Shown: positions 17,031 to 26,294, counted from the first letter of the stretch. The stretch: 31,066 nucleotides of DNA from JBCDCP01 sp039181495 (GCA_039181495.1 JBCDCP010000015.1:1-31066), one strand, 5' to 3'. Notes: generated from the sequence alone by a model not told the origin. Translations and numbers: made by a program.

Positions 17031-19484
17031 ATGGTGAGATTTCTCGGTTTTCTGTTCGCGGCCTCATTCGTGCTCTTTCTCGCAGGAATGGGCGTGGTTG
17101 GCTACGTGCTGTGGAACGTCTCCAAAGACCTGCCGGACTATGCCCAGTTGCGGGACTATGAACCGCCGGTCATGACGCGCGTTCATGCCACAGATGGAAC
17201 GTTGCTCGCCGAATACGCAAAGCAGCGGCGCCTTTATCTGCCGATCCAGGCTGTGCCCCGCCGGCTTGTTGAGGCGTACCTTTCGGCTGAGGACAAGAAC
17301 TTCTACTCACATGTCGGCGTTGACTTCACCGGGATTGCGCGCGCGGTTGTCACCAACATCGAGAACTACCGCGCCGGCCGGCGTATGGTGGGTGCTTCGA
17401 CAATCACACAGCAGGTTGCAAAAAACTTTCTGCTGACCAACGACCGCACGATCGAACGCAAGCTGAAAGAGGCCCTGCTGGCGCTGAGGATCGAGCAGGC
17501 ATTCACCAAGAATGAGATCCTCGAACTCTATCTCAATGAAATCTTCCTGGGGCTCGGGTCCTATGGGGTGGCCGGTGCATCGCTGCAGTATTTTGACAAG
17601 TCCGTGCACGAGCTAACGCTCGCCGAGGCGGCCTATTTCGCGGCCCTTCCCAAGGCCCCCAACAACTATCACCCGTTTCGTCATCCAGAACGCGCTATAG
17701 AGCGCCGCAATTGGGTGATCGACCGGATGGTGGCCAATGGCTATGTCAGTTCCGAAGAGGCCGAAGTTGCCAAAGCACAGCCGCTGAACGTCACGCCGCG
17801 GGCGACCGGCGCACAGCTGTTGGCTGCAGATTACTTTGCTGAAGAAGCGCGTCGCATCCTTCTCGACAAGTACGGCAGCGACAAACTCTACGGTGGCGGG
17901 CTGTCAGTCCGTACGACCCTCGTGCCGGAAATGCAGGTTATGGCCCGCAAGGCGCTTGTAAAGGGTCTGCGTGCCTATGATCGCCGGCAGGGCTATCGCG
18001 GGCCGGTCGACACACTCGACTTTTCTACCGAATGGGGCGAGGCCGTCGCCAAGATCGAGGCGCTCAATGACATCGAGCCATGGAAAATGGCAGTCGTCCT
18101 CCGGGTCACTGACGACACCGCGACGATCGGATTGCGTCCCGACGTGCTGCCAAATCGGCAGGTATCGAGTGAGCGTCGGACCGGAGTCATACCGCTTGCT
18201 AATCTGACCTGGGCGAAGTGGGCAACTGGTGAGCGCCAGGGCCGCCAAATCCGCAAGCCAAGTGACGTTCTGACCCAGGGTGACGTCGTCTACGTCAACG
18301 GCGACACAGAGGCGGAAGACGCAAACACCTATACGCTCGAGCAGGTGCCTGAAGTCTCAGGTGCGCTCGCAGCGATTGATCCATGGACCGGCCGAGTTCT
18401 GGCGCTGGTTGGCGGGTTCAGCTACGACCAGAGTGAGTTCAATCGGGCAACGCAGGCCATGCGGCAGCCCGGATCTTCATTCAAACCCTTCGTCTATGCC
18501 ACTGCTCTGGACAATGGCTATTCGCCGGCAAGCGTGGTGATGGACGCGCCGATCGAAATGAATGCCAACGGTCGCGTTTGGCGCCCGTCCAACTATTCCG
18601 GCAAGTTCTACGGCCCCTCGACGCTCAGAACCGGCATTGAGAAGTCGCGAAACGCAATGACGGTGCGCCTTGCGCAGGATCTCGGGATGCCGCTGATCAA
18701 GGAGTATTCCCGGCGCTTTGGCATCTATGATGACTTGCTGCCTGTGTTGGCGATGTCTCTGGGGGCTGGCGAGACAACGGTGCTGCGAATGACCGCAGCC
18801 TATGCGGTGCTTGCCAATGGCGGCCGCAAGATCACACCGAGCCTGATCGACCGTGTTCAGGACCGCTACGGCAAGACAGTCTTTAAGCATGAGGAACGGC
18901 AGTGCCCCGAGTGCCGTGCCGAGGCGTGGCGGGGGCAGGCCGAGCCTGAGATCATCGACAACCGCGAACAGATACTCGACCCCTACACCGCCTATCAGAT
19001 CACATCGATGATGGAAGGTGTCGTTCAGCGGGGCACGGCGACGAAACTGAAAGAGCTTGGGCGTCCGGTTGCCGGCAAGACCGGAACGACAAATGACGTG
19101 CGCGATGCCTGGTTTGTCGGTTATACGCCGGATCTGGTGGTTGGCGTCTATGTTGGGTTCGACACACCCAAGCCGATGGGCCGCGGCAGCACTGGTGGAC
19201 AGCTGGCAGCACCGATATTCAAAGACTTTGTCGGCATGGCGACGGAAGGCACTTTGCCGGTTCTGTTTCGCGTCCCCCCGGGGATCGAGCTGATCCGTAT
19301 CGACCCGAAGACAGGGTTGCGTGCGGCGACTGGCGGTCCTGCCATCCTTGAGGCCTTTAAACCCGGTCAATCGCCACCATCCAGCTATTCGATCATTGGC
19401 TATTCGGACAGCTATGGTGATGCCATTGGTGTCAATGCCGACGTCAATCGGACAATCAATCAGGGCACGGGTGGTCTGTACTGA
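17031..19484 (+). CDS. mrcA: Penicillin-binding protein 1A, bifunctional transglycosylase/transpeptidase
   Basis: Polymerises glycan strands from lipid II and cross-links stem peptides in the periplasm; anchored in the inner membrane. The 817 residues start with a membrane segment (FLGFLFAASFVLFLAGMGVVGYVL, 4-27). The family 51 glycosyltransferase domain follows, with catalytic Glu87 in SAEDKNFYSH, then ASTITQQVAKNFLL and RKLKEALLALRIEQ. A beta-rich linker domain spans about 290-460. The transpeptidase has Ser482-Ser-Phe-Lys485 (SxxK), Ser539-Arg-Asn541 (SxN) and Lys683-Thr-Gly (KTGTT). Length and order are normal for class A PBPs. The ATG at 17031 has only a weak ribosome binding site; a GTG is the next codon. 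prfB follows 122 bases downstream. Confidence 0.96.
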   Translation: MVRFLGFLFAASFVLFLAGMGVVGYVLWNVSKDLPDYAQLRDYEPPVMTRVHATDGTLLAEYAKQRRLYLPIQAVPRRLVEAYLSAEDKNFYSHVGVDFTGIARAVVTNIENYRAGRRMVGASTITQQVAKNFLLTNDRTIERKLKEALLALRIEQAFTKNEILELYLNEIFLGLGSYGVAGASLQYFDKSVHELTLAEAAYFAALPKAPNNYHPFRHPERAIERRNWVIDRMVANGYVSSEEAEVAKAQPLNVTPRATGAQLLAADYFAEEARRILLDKYGSDKLYGGGLSVRTTLVPEMQVMARKALVKGLRAYDRRQGYRGPVDTLDFSTEWGEAVAKIEALNDIEPWKMAVVLRVTDDTATIGLRPDVLPNRQVSSERRTGVIPLANLTWAKWATGERQGRQIRKPSDVLTQGDVVYVNGDTEAEDANTYTLEQVPEVSGALAAIDPWTGRVLALVGGFSYDQSEFNRATQAMRQPGSSFKPFVYATALDNGYSPASVVMDAPIEMNANGRVWRPSNYSGKFYGPSTLRTGIEKSRNAMTVRLAQDLGMPLIKEYSRRFGIYDDLLPVLAMSLGAGETTVLRMTAAYAVLANGGRKITPSLIDRVQDRYGKTVFKHEERQCPECRAEAWRGQAEPEIIDNREQILDPYTAYQITSMMEGVVQRGTATKLKELGRPVAGKTGTTNDVRDAWFVGYTPDLVVGVYVGFDTPKPMGRGSTGGQLAAPIFKDFVGMATEGTLPVLFRVPPGIELIRIDPKTGLRAATGGPAILEAFKPGQSPPSSYSIIGYSDSYGDAIGVNADVNRTINQGTGGLY

Positions 19485-19606
19485 TATCACGCGCCGTCTT
19501 GTTTTCCCTTGCCAGCGACCGCGCCAAGCTGTAGCCGGCAGGGGGAAAAGCTCCCTTTGGCGGTCAGCCAAATCATCAATTGATAAGCAATAAACGGGCG
19601 TGAACG

Positions 19607-20738
19607 ATGCGCGCAGAATACCAGAATCTGGTTGATGAAATCCGGGAGTGCATCGCGCTCCTAAGGAGGCATCTTTGACTGGGACCGAGCGCAGTCCCGC
19701 CTGACGGAATTGAACAGCCTCGCTGAAGATCCCGATCTTTGGAACGATACAGCGCGTGCGCAAGCCACCATGCGCGAACGTCAGCAGCTGGTCGATCAGA
19801 TCGATACCATTCAGTCCATGACGTCGGAACTCGATGATTCCATTGGCCTGATCGAGTTGGCGGAGGAGGAGGGCGAGGAAGACGTCGTCGAAGAAGCCGG
19901 CGCTGCGCTGCGTTCGCTCCATAAAGTCGCCCAGAAACGCCAGGTTGAGACACTGTTGTCGGGCGAGGCAGACGGCAACGACACCTATCTGGAGGTCCAC
20001 GCCGGTGCAGGTGGAACCGAGAGCCAGGATTGGGCCAGTATGCTCATGCGCATGTATCAGCGCTGGGCGGAGGCGCGCGGTTTCAGGGTTGAGATTATCG
20101 AGGTGACACCGGGCGAAGAAGCCGGGATCAAGGCGGCGACGCTGCTGTTCAAGGGGCGCAACGCCTATGGTTGGGGCAAGACTGAGTCCGGTGTGCACCG
20201 GCTTGTGCGTATCTCGCCATACGATTCGAGCGCCCGGCGTCACACCAGTTTCGCCTCGGTCTGGGTCTATCCGGTGATTGACGATTCAATCGAGATTGAC
20301 GTCGCCGAAAGCGACTGCCGGATCGACACCTATCGTGCGTCAGGTGCTGGCGGGCAACATGTCAACACCACCGACAGTGCAGTTCGCATTACCCACGTGC
20401 CGACCGGTATCGTGGTTCAATGCCAGAACGATCGATCACAGCACAAGAACCGCGCTACGGCCTGGTCTATGCTTCGCGCACGACTCTATGAGGCCGAGCT
20501 CAAACGTCGTGAAGAAGCAGCACAAGCCGAGGCTGCTACAAAGACAGAAATCGGTTGGGGCCATCAGATCCGATCCTATGTGTTGCAACCCTACCAGCTT
20601 GTGAAAGACCTTCGTACCGGCGTCGAAAGCACCAACCCGACGGCTGTACTAGATGGTAGCCTTGACGACTTCATGGAAGCTGCACTCGCCCAGCGCGTGC
20701 ATGGCGGTGGTCCGGACGAGGTTGAAGATATCGCTTAG
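19607..20738 (+). CDS. prfB: Peptide chain release factor 2, with programmed +1 frameshift
   Basis: Recognises UGA and UAA stop codons and triggers peptide release. The gene is split in two frames: 23 codons from the ATG at 19607 (MRAEYQNLVDEIRE..., ending LLRRHL) reach an in-frame TGA at 19676-19678. Reading resumes in the +1 frame at GAC 19677 and continues to the stop ending at 20738, giving 376 residues. The downstream part has the codon-recognition loop RISPYDSSARRHTSF, with SPY in place of the E. coli SPF, and the catalytic GGQ in YRASGAGGQHVNTTDSAVRI. Treating the downstream frame as a free-standing gene from the TTG at 19710 would lose the RF2 N-terminus. The frameshift makes expression self-regulating, since low RF2 slows termination at the TGA. 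Confidence 0.97.
19664..19679 (+). promoter_or_regulatory. prfB +1 programmed frameshift site
   Basis: AGGAGG at 19664-19669 acts as an internal Shine-Dalgarno sequence, followed after three bases (CAT) by the slippery CTT codon 19673-19675, the in-frame stop TGA 19676-19678 and C at 19679. This matches the well-known E. coli element (AGGGGG, three bases, CTT TGA C) with an even better anti-SD match. Slipping of the tRNA-Leu from CTT to TTT puts the ribosome in the RF2 frame at GAC. Confidence 0.96.
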
Positions 20739-20749
20739 ATCGTCAGCAG

Positions 20750-20774
20750 CTGCGGCGGCCTGTTAAGGCGCCGA
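20750..20774. terminator. Possible hairpin between convergent prfB and M23 gene
   Basis: In the 40-base gap between the two convergent stops, CGGCGGCC and GGCGCCG can pair around TGTTAA with one bulge. No T-tract follows on either strand, so if it stops transcription it is not a classic intrinsic terminator. Confidence 0.25.
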
Positions 20775-20778
20775 CGGA

Positions 20779-22122
20779 CTACAGTGTTGCTCCTAAAGAA
20801 ATGAAGCTGATCGGATTACGGGCTGTTCCATCCCGACGCACCTCATAGTGCAGATGCGGGCCGGTGCTGCGGCCTGTGCTGCCTACGCCCCCAATCGTGT
20901 CGCCTGCTTCGACCGTGTCTCCGACCGAAACCGACAGCCGATGCAGGTGGCCATAACGCGTTGACAGACCGTTGCCGTGATTAATAACCACCAACTTGCC
21001 GTAGCCGCCTCTGCGACCTGCCTCAATTACCTTACCGGCGCCGGCAGCGAGCACCGGTGTGCCTCGGACAGCGCGAAAATCGATTCCCTGATGCATGGCT
21101 TTGCGACCGGTGAAGGGGTCTCGACGGGGGCCAAATCGGCTGGTGATCGGTGCTGCGTCGCTGATCGGGTGGCGGATCGGTAGGGCGCTGACCAGCTCAC
21201 CGAGCCGGGCGATTTTGGCCAGCGCGAACTCGATTGTCTCAAGACGAACATCGAACGGGTCAATTGGTGTATTCTGCCGGTCCTGCCCATCGGCGACGGG
21301 CACAAACGGGCCACCAATCGCATCATTTTGGTCGACTTTAAGATCTGCGAACTGTGGCTCCACGCCCAAGGCGTTCGGTACGGAAGTAAGACGTTCGATC
21401 TCATCCGAGAGGGCGGAGCCTATGGCGTCAAGCGCGAGAAGCTGCTGTTCGCCCCAGCGGCTGAGTGCGTGATCAATCTTCAGTAGCGCTTGCTCGCTCT
21501 GGGCAGCTTGGGCGACAGAAATCCGCGCAAACTCGACATCGATCTGCCTGAGATAGCTGCGAAGCGCGAAGTCCCGCTTCGCAGCTGCCCATGCTTCTGC
21601 ACCATGTTGAGGAAGGGGCATGGGTTTGCTTTGGACCTTCGCATCAACATAAAAACTTGGGATCAGCGCGTGAGCACTTGATGGCATATCGAGACCATTA
21701 GCGCCCAACACGGCGATCAGCCGGCGTAAATTTGAGTGCCGGAGAATCTTCTCTTCATAGACCGCAATTCGCAGGCGGGTTGCGTCACGAATATCGCGCA
21801 GCAGATCCATTTGCAGTTGTTGTTGTTCAACGCGGGGGCCTGGTTCGGGCGAAGGACTGGTTTCTTCAAGTCCACGCAAGACAAGCCTGGCATTATCAAG
21901 GTGAGCCGTCTGCGGAACAACACGGTCCTCGCGGGGCGTGCTGATCTGTTCAGACAGCAGCACGCCAACCTGGCGTCCCCAGCCTATGATGACCAAGCTG
22001 GTTACAAGGACGGCTGCGGCAGCAAAGACGAAACAAATCACCTGCTGCCACGGAACCGTGACCTCGGCCGATCGGACACCCGACCTGGATACAAGGGGTC
22101 TGCAAGCGAACCCAGTCTTCAA
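20779..22122 (-). CDS. M23-family metallopeptidase (LytM-type), membrane-anchored with coiled region
   Basis: Probable periplasmic endopeptidase cutting peptidoglycan cross-links, or an activator of amidases if inactive. The 447-residue protein has one N-terminal membrane segment (ICFVFAAAAVLVTSLVIIGW, about 29-48), a long helical, Gln/Leu-rich region to about 290, and a C-terminal LytM domain. All metal and catalytic positions are present: His344 and Asp348 in HQGID, and His423 and His425 in HLHYE, so it should be active. The start is unusual: no ATG exists early in the frame, and TTG at 22122 is preceded by GGAG with nine bases between, giving MKTGFACRP. The gene follows bcp by 77 bases in the same direction and is convergent with prfB. 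Confidence 0.9.
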   Translation of the reverse strand: MKTGFACRPLVSRSGVRSAEVTVPWQQVICFVFAAAAVLVTSLVIIGWGRQVGVLLSEQISTPREDRVVPQTAHLDNARLVLRGLEETSPSPEPGPRVEQQQLQMDLLRDIRDATRLRIAVYEEKILRHSNLRRLIAVLGANGLDMPSSAHALIPSFYVDAKVQSKPMPLPQHGAEAWAAAKRDFALRSYLRQIDVEFARISVAQAAQSEQALLKIDHALSRWGEQQLLALDAIGSALSDEIERLTSVPNALGVEPQFADLKVDQNDAIGGPFVPVADGQDRQNTPIDPFDVRLETIEFALAKIARLGELVSALPIRHPISDAAPITSRFGPRRDPFTGRKAMHQGIDFRAVRGTPVLAAGAGKVIEAGRRGGYGKLVVINHGNGLSTRYGHLHRLSVSVGDTVEAGDTIGGVGSTGRSTGPHLHYEVRRDGTARNPISFISLGATL

Positions 22123-22153
22123 CGGACACTTCTCCCATACGCGAGAACGTGCC

Positions 22154-22181
22154 GATTATTGATCTGTTAGGGTTAATAATC
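22154..22181. repeat. 7-bp inverted repeat upstream of the M23 gene
   Basis: GATTATT at 22154-22160 and AATAATC at 22175-22181 are perfect inverted copies 14 bases apart, in the 77-base gap between bcp and the M23 peptidase gene. It could be an operator or part of a bcp transcript terminator hairpin. It does not match the CtrA site pattern TTAA-N7-TTAA. Confidence 0.35.
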
Positions 22182-22199
22182 CGCTTCCAGGTTGCGTGT

Positions 22200-22670
22200 T
22201 CAGAGTGATTGAACTTCGCTCAACACCTCTTCAGCGTGGCCGGGGACCTTCACCTTTCGCCAGACGCGTGCGACCGTGCCCGAGCCATCAATCAGAAAGG
22301 TGGAACGCTCAACGCCCATGTACTTGCGCCCATACATGCTCTTCTCGACCCACACGCCATAGGCTTCCAGGGTCGACTTTTCCTCGTCCGAACCAAGGGC
22401 AATGCCGAGCTCGTGCTTGGTGCGGAACTTCTCATGTTTGGCAACACTATCAGGCGACACGCCAAGTATCTTGGCGCCAGCCTTGGCGAAGTCATCCGCT
22501 AGTTCAGTGAAAGCGATGGCTTCCTTGGTGCAGCCGCTCGTGTCGTCCTTTGGGTAGAAATACAGGACCAGCGGGGCACCCGCATAATCGCTTAGCGTCA
22601 CCGTGCCCTCGGTGTCAGTCTCCAGTGAAAATGCCGGAGCAGGGTTGCCTACCTCAAGCGATTTTGTCAT
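22200..22670 (-). CDS. bcp: Peroxiredoxin of the BCP/PrxQ family, 1-Cys form
   Basis: Reduces hydrogen peroxide and organic peroxides with a thiol; cytoplasmic. The 156-residue protein shows GNPAPAFSLETD, APLVLYFYPKDDTSGCTKEA with the peroxidatic Cys47, ILGVSPDSVAKHEKF and GVERSTFLIDGSG. The position where E. coli Bcp has its resolving Cys (five residues after the first) is Ile, and Cys47 is the only cysteine in the protein, so it must rely on an outside thiol. The ATG at 22670 has AAAGGA nine bases upstream. It is followed by the M23 gene and is divergent from the AsmA-like gene, with 204 bases between. Confidence 0.95.
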   Translation of the reverse strand: MTKSLEVGNPAPAFSLETDTEGTVTLSDYAGAPLVLYFYPKDDTSGCTKEAIAFTELADDFAKAGAKILGVSPDSVAKHEKFRTKHELGIALGSDEEKSTLEAYGVWVEKSMYGRKYMGVERSTFLIDGSGTVARVWRKVKVPGHAEEVLSEVQSL

Positions 22671-22874
22671 CGGGTGCCATCCTTTCGACGCAGTTGTGAC
22701 AGCCTGTCAAATGGTTGCAGCGCAGATCCGTCTCCAGAACCACTGGATCCAACGGATCGGCATTGCACCAGCCGGAACAACCGCCTATGCCAAGGCGCAG
22801 CATAGGGCAAGCCAGCACTCCGGTCGTCGCCGAATACGTGTCGCCGTAGGTGTCGGATCAAGGGGCAGCCGCGC

Positions 22875-25800
22875 GTGTCGAGCACTCAATCAGATGGCAT
22901 CGCACAGGACGTGCGCGCCCGTGCGCTTCTGGCGGTACGCACCCTCTGGGGGCATGGCTGGGCCCGCCATGTCATGGTGGGGCTCGGTGCCCTTATCCTG
23001 TTGTGGTTCCTGATCTTCGGCGCAGTCTCGCTTCGTCTGGTATTTGGTGATCAGCGTCTCGACTGGCTTGCGCCGCAAGTCGTCAATTCATTGAATCAGC
23101 GTCTGCCGGAACAACTCGAAGCGGATGCACGGGGATTGTCGCTGTCGCGCAGCGACGGCGGCATCCATCTCGAACTTCAAGGACTGGTTGTTCGAGATGA
23201 AACCGGCGCCCGTGTGTTCAAAGCCGACAAATCCAGGATCGGTTTCAGCTTGGCCGGATTCATGACCGGCAATATCGAGGCAAGGTCCGTCGGACTAATC
23301 GAGCCGGTCATCGCATTCAACGCAAGGTCTGACACAACAGCCGGTGACGTCATTCGTCCCCAGGAGATGGTCGCCGCGGCATTTAGTGTGTTGCGCGTCG
23401 ACGGTGGCTTGCGCGAATTGCGGCTTGAAGACGCCGTACTTGCGGTTCCGGGCACCAACGCCCGTCTTGAGGGCGTGAACATCAAGCTGTTTCCCGAGGA
23501 TGGCACGAGTGATTCCATCATTCTGGAAGCCAATGGCGCGCCGGAGAACGGACAGCCCTGGGCAATCGGAGGCAGATTTGCGCGGCGCGCAGATGGCGGT
23601 GTCAGCTACGAATTTGGGTTTGCGGACATTGTCCCGGACCTCTTGCTGGGCGAGAACTCAGCATTCGGCCTGTCCTCGGCAATCTCCGGACAGGTCGCGG
23701 TTGCGACATTCAGTGACCAGCAACTGGCAGATGCCTCTTACACGATCAGTCTCGCGCCTGGCGAAGTTCGATTGCCGGGCAACATCGCACTGCCGATCGA
23801 AGCAGTCGAGATTTCCGGTCGCTACGACATTTCACGACGCGTAATCGCAGTTACACCGTCACGGCTCGATATTGCTGGCAGCAAGGCTCTGTTTGCAGGT
23901 GAGTTTTCCATCCCAGGCAAGGACAGCCTGCTCTATGGCTCGATCCCTGTGTCGTTTGCATTTCGAGATCTCGACATTCTCATCGGTGAAGATCGGGGCC
24001 GCATACCGTTGGACGCCGTGATCATTGAGGCGCTGTACGACACCTATGGACAGCAGGCGAGCATCAGGCGCCTGGATTTCCTCGGTGGCCGAACTTCCGT
24101 TTCTATGATCGGCTCGGTGGCACGTGCGCCGCTTTCCCCTGCCATTCGCTTGCGTGGCAGCACCGCCGACATGTCCGTGCTCGAACTCGAGCATTTGTGG
24201 CCCGCGGAATTTGCAAAGAACACCAGGCGCTGGTTGCTGCGCCATGTGCGCAGTGGCGAGCTGACAAACGCCAATCTTACCGTCGACATCCCAGGCGGCG
24301 TGCTTGCAGGGCTGGATAACCTGCGCGATTTGCCACCCTCCATGGCGCGCCTCGACTTCGAGGTGAAGGATTTGGTGTCCGGCTATTTCCGCGAACTGCC
24401 CGATATGCGCATCGGTGAAACCCGAGGGCGGATGACGCTCTCCACCTTCGAACTGGAAACGCGCACACCGGGACAGATTTTGCTGCCCTCAGGCAGGGAA
24501 GTAACGGTCACCAAGGGGCGGTATCGGGTCGCCGATACCCGGCCAAGGCCGGCAACCGCAGAGATCGGTTTTTCAACCACAGGCGACGTCGATGCCCATC
24601 TCGAACTGCTTGATTTTGATCCGCTGAGAGTTGCTCAAGGCCAGGGCATTGATCCCAGCGACACTGGCGGGACCATGGAATCCGACGTTGGTTTCCGGAT
24701 TACGCTTCAGCCCGGAAACCAGCTTGAAGATGTCAACATGGAAGTCGATGCGACATTCGCCGATCTAGTCGTCCCGGCAGGTGATCGAAGGATCCGCAAT
24801 GCCGCGCTTGAAGTGACAATCGAGGGCGGAATTCTGAGAGCCACCGGCCAGGGTGAACTCAATGGGGTGGCGGCCGATATCGACATTACTGAGGTTCTCT
24901 ACGGCGACAAGAGCCCGTCATTGCGGTCCGTGTCGATGACTCTGAATGCGGCGGATCGACGAAAACTTGGGCTCGATTTCGGTGGCATCATTACTGGCAG
25001 CGTCCCGGTCACGATTACTGATCGGAGGGGTGGGCGACGCGAGCTGGATGTCGACCTCAAACCGGTGCGCCTGCTCCAGCCCTCCATGGGTCTCGACAAG
25101 CCCGCCGGCGTGGCGGCCAGGTTGCGGGCCGAGGTTATACAGTCTGAGGAGGGTGGTGATCGCATTGAGTCCCTAGAGCTGAACAGCCGCGAGTTGCGTC
25201 TTCGTGGCGAGGGTAACCTGAATGAAGAAGGCCGTATCAGTCGCCTGCGCTTGAGCGAAGTCATGATGCAGGACGGCGATGACGCACGCGTCGACATGGT
25301 GCGAACTGATCGTGGGCTTGAAATCACAATTCGCGCTGCCCGGCTAAACATGCGCCGGATCATCGATAGCGTGAAGCGAGGGGCAGCAACTGGCGGCGGT
25401 TCAGACCCGACGCCAGTCTGGATCAAAGCCGAGATTGCCGAAGCACCCGGTTACAATGGCAGCATTATGCGCAACCTCAGCGTCGATCTTGCCGTGCGCG
25501 GCGATGCGATCAACGGCATGAATATGATTGGCTACTTCGGTGAGCGTCCGGTGGAGTTGCGTGTTGAACGCGATGGCAACGCGGCTCCGGTGCTGCAAGC
25601 CACGACAACGGATGGCGGTCGCCTGTTAAGCTGGATGGACGTCTACGCCAACATGCGTGGCGGGCAGCTCCGCATGCGGGCGGTTCTGGGCCCCGAACGG
25701 TCTGCCATGCGCGGCCGTATGACGATCGCACGTTTTGATATCGAACGGGATCCCAGCATCGAACGTATCGTCCGGCAGACTGAGGACAATGTGCTTGCCG

Positions 25801-26282
25801 TCCAGCCGGAAGGGCAGGCCCTTACCAGAGGAATTGGCGCAGGGCGCCAGAGCTTCGATCGGCTGGAGGTTGACTTTGATAACCGGGCCGGCGTGTTTCG
25901 CTTTTCGCAAGGCGTGATCTCTGGCCCCGCCGTCGGCGCGACATTTGGTGGGACGTTGGACCTTGCCCAACAGCGTATCAATGTCTCAGGGACCTATGTT
26001 CCGCTCTATGTCGTGAACAATCTGCTGGGCCAGATTCCCGTTTTAGGGACCATTCTAGCCGGTGGATCAAATGAGGGTCTGATCGGGGTGACATTTGCAG
26101 TACGCGGCAGCCTGCGGCAGCCCTCGCTGATCATCAATCCCGTCTCCGCCGTCACTCCGGGCGTCTTCCGTCTGATATTCGGTGGAACCGGTGCTTTGCA
26201 AGGTTCGGCCGGCGTGCCGGGGCGAGCACGCTCGAACGGAAATGGAGCACCTGCGGACCCGCTGGTCGGACGTAGCAACTAG
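22875..26282 (+). CDS. Large AsmA-like/DUF3971 (YhdP-type) envelope protein
   Basis: A 1135-residue, inner-membrane-anchored periplasmic protein of the AsmA-like superfamily; relatives such as YhdP are implicated in phospholipid transport between membranes. A cytoplasmic N-terminus of about 33 residues is followed by one membrane helix (VMVGLGALILLWFLIFGAVSLRLVF, about 34-58). Then comes a very long beta-rich repeat region with recurring amphipathic strands, including LQGLVVRDETGARVFKADK, the DUF3971-like GSTADMSVLELEHLWPAEFAKNTRRWL, and a C-terminal AsmA_2-like part with SGPAVGATFGGTLDLAQQRINVSGTYVPLYVVNNLLGQIPVLGTILAG. The GTG start at 22875 has AAGGGG nine bases upstream. Gene order with bcp on one side and tyrS on the other is familiar in alphaproteobacteria. 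The exact substrate is unknown. Confidence 0.88.
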   Translation: MSSTQSDGIAQDVRARALLAVRTLWGHGWARHVMVGLGALILLWFLIFGAVSLRLVFGDQRLDWLAPQVVNSLNQRLPEQLEADARGLSLSRSDGGIHLELQGLVVRDETGARVFKADKSRIGFSLAGFMTGNIEARSVGLIEPVIAFNARSDTTAGDVIRPQEMVAAAFSVLRVDGGLRELRLEDAVLAVPGTNARLEGVNIKLFPEDGTSDSIILEANGAPENGQPWAIGGRFARRADGGVSYEFGFADIVPDLLLGENSAFGLSSAISGQVAVATFSDQQLADASYTISLAPGEVRLPGNIALPIEAVEISGRYDISRRVIAVTPSRLDIAGSKALFAGEFSIPGKDSLLYGSIPVSFAFRDLDILIGEDRGRIPLDAVIIEALYDTYGQQASIRRLDFLGGRTSVSMIGSVARAPLSPAIRLRGSTADMSVLELEHLWPAEFAKNTRRWLLRHVRSGELTNANLTVDIPGGVLAGLDNLRDLPPSMARLDFEVKDLVSGYFRELPDMRIGETRGRMTLSTFELETRTPGQILLPSGREVTVTKGRYRVADTRPRPATAEIGFSTTGDVDAHLELLDFDPLRVAQGQGIDPSDTGGTMESDVGFRITLQPGNQLEDVNMEVDATFADLVVPAGDRRIRNAALEVTIEGGILRATGQGELNGVAADIDITEVLYGDKSPSLRSVSMTLNAADRRKLGLDFGGIITGSVPVTITDRRGGRRELDVDLKPVRLLQPSMGLDKPAGVAARLRAEVIQSEEGGDRIESLELNSRELRLRGEGNLNEEGRISRLRLSEVMMQDGDDARVDMVRTDRGLEITIRAARLNMRRIIDSVKRGAATGGGSDPTPVWIKAEIAEAPGYNGSIMRNLSVDLAVRGDAINGMNMIGYFGERPVELRVERDGNAAPVLQATTTDGGRLLSWMDVYANMRGGQLRMRAVLGPERSAMRGRMTIARFDIERDPSIERIVRQTEDNVLAVQPEGQALTRGIGAGRQSFDRLEVDFDNRAGVFRFSQGVISGPAVGATFGGTLDLAQQRINVSGTYVPLYVVNNLLGQIPVLGTILAGGSNEGLIGVTFAVRGSLRQPSLIINPVSAVTPGVFRLIFGGTGALQGSAGVPGRARSNGNGAPADPLVGRSN

Positions 26283-26294
26283 CCTGGAAGGCAA

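Noticed and set aside
19607..19680. prfB as a pseudogene broken by a TGA
   Set aside because: The stop is embedded in the exact recoding element (SD, three bases, CTT TGA C), so this is programmed frameshifting, not decay.
18477..20243. 588-codon minus-strand open frame across mrcA and prfB
   Set aside because: Antisense to the transpeptidase domain and RF2, both with intact motifs; its own translation is Arg/His-rich and matches no family I know.
22123..22199. CtrA binding site upstream of the M23 gene
   Set aside because: TTAA occurs in the gap but not as TTAA-N7-TTAA; the half-site alone is too common.
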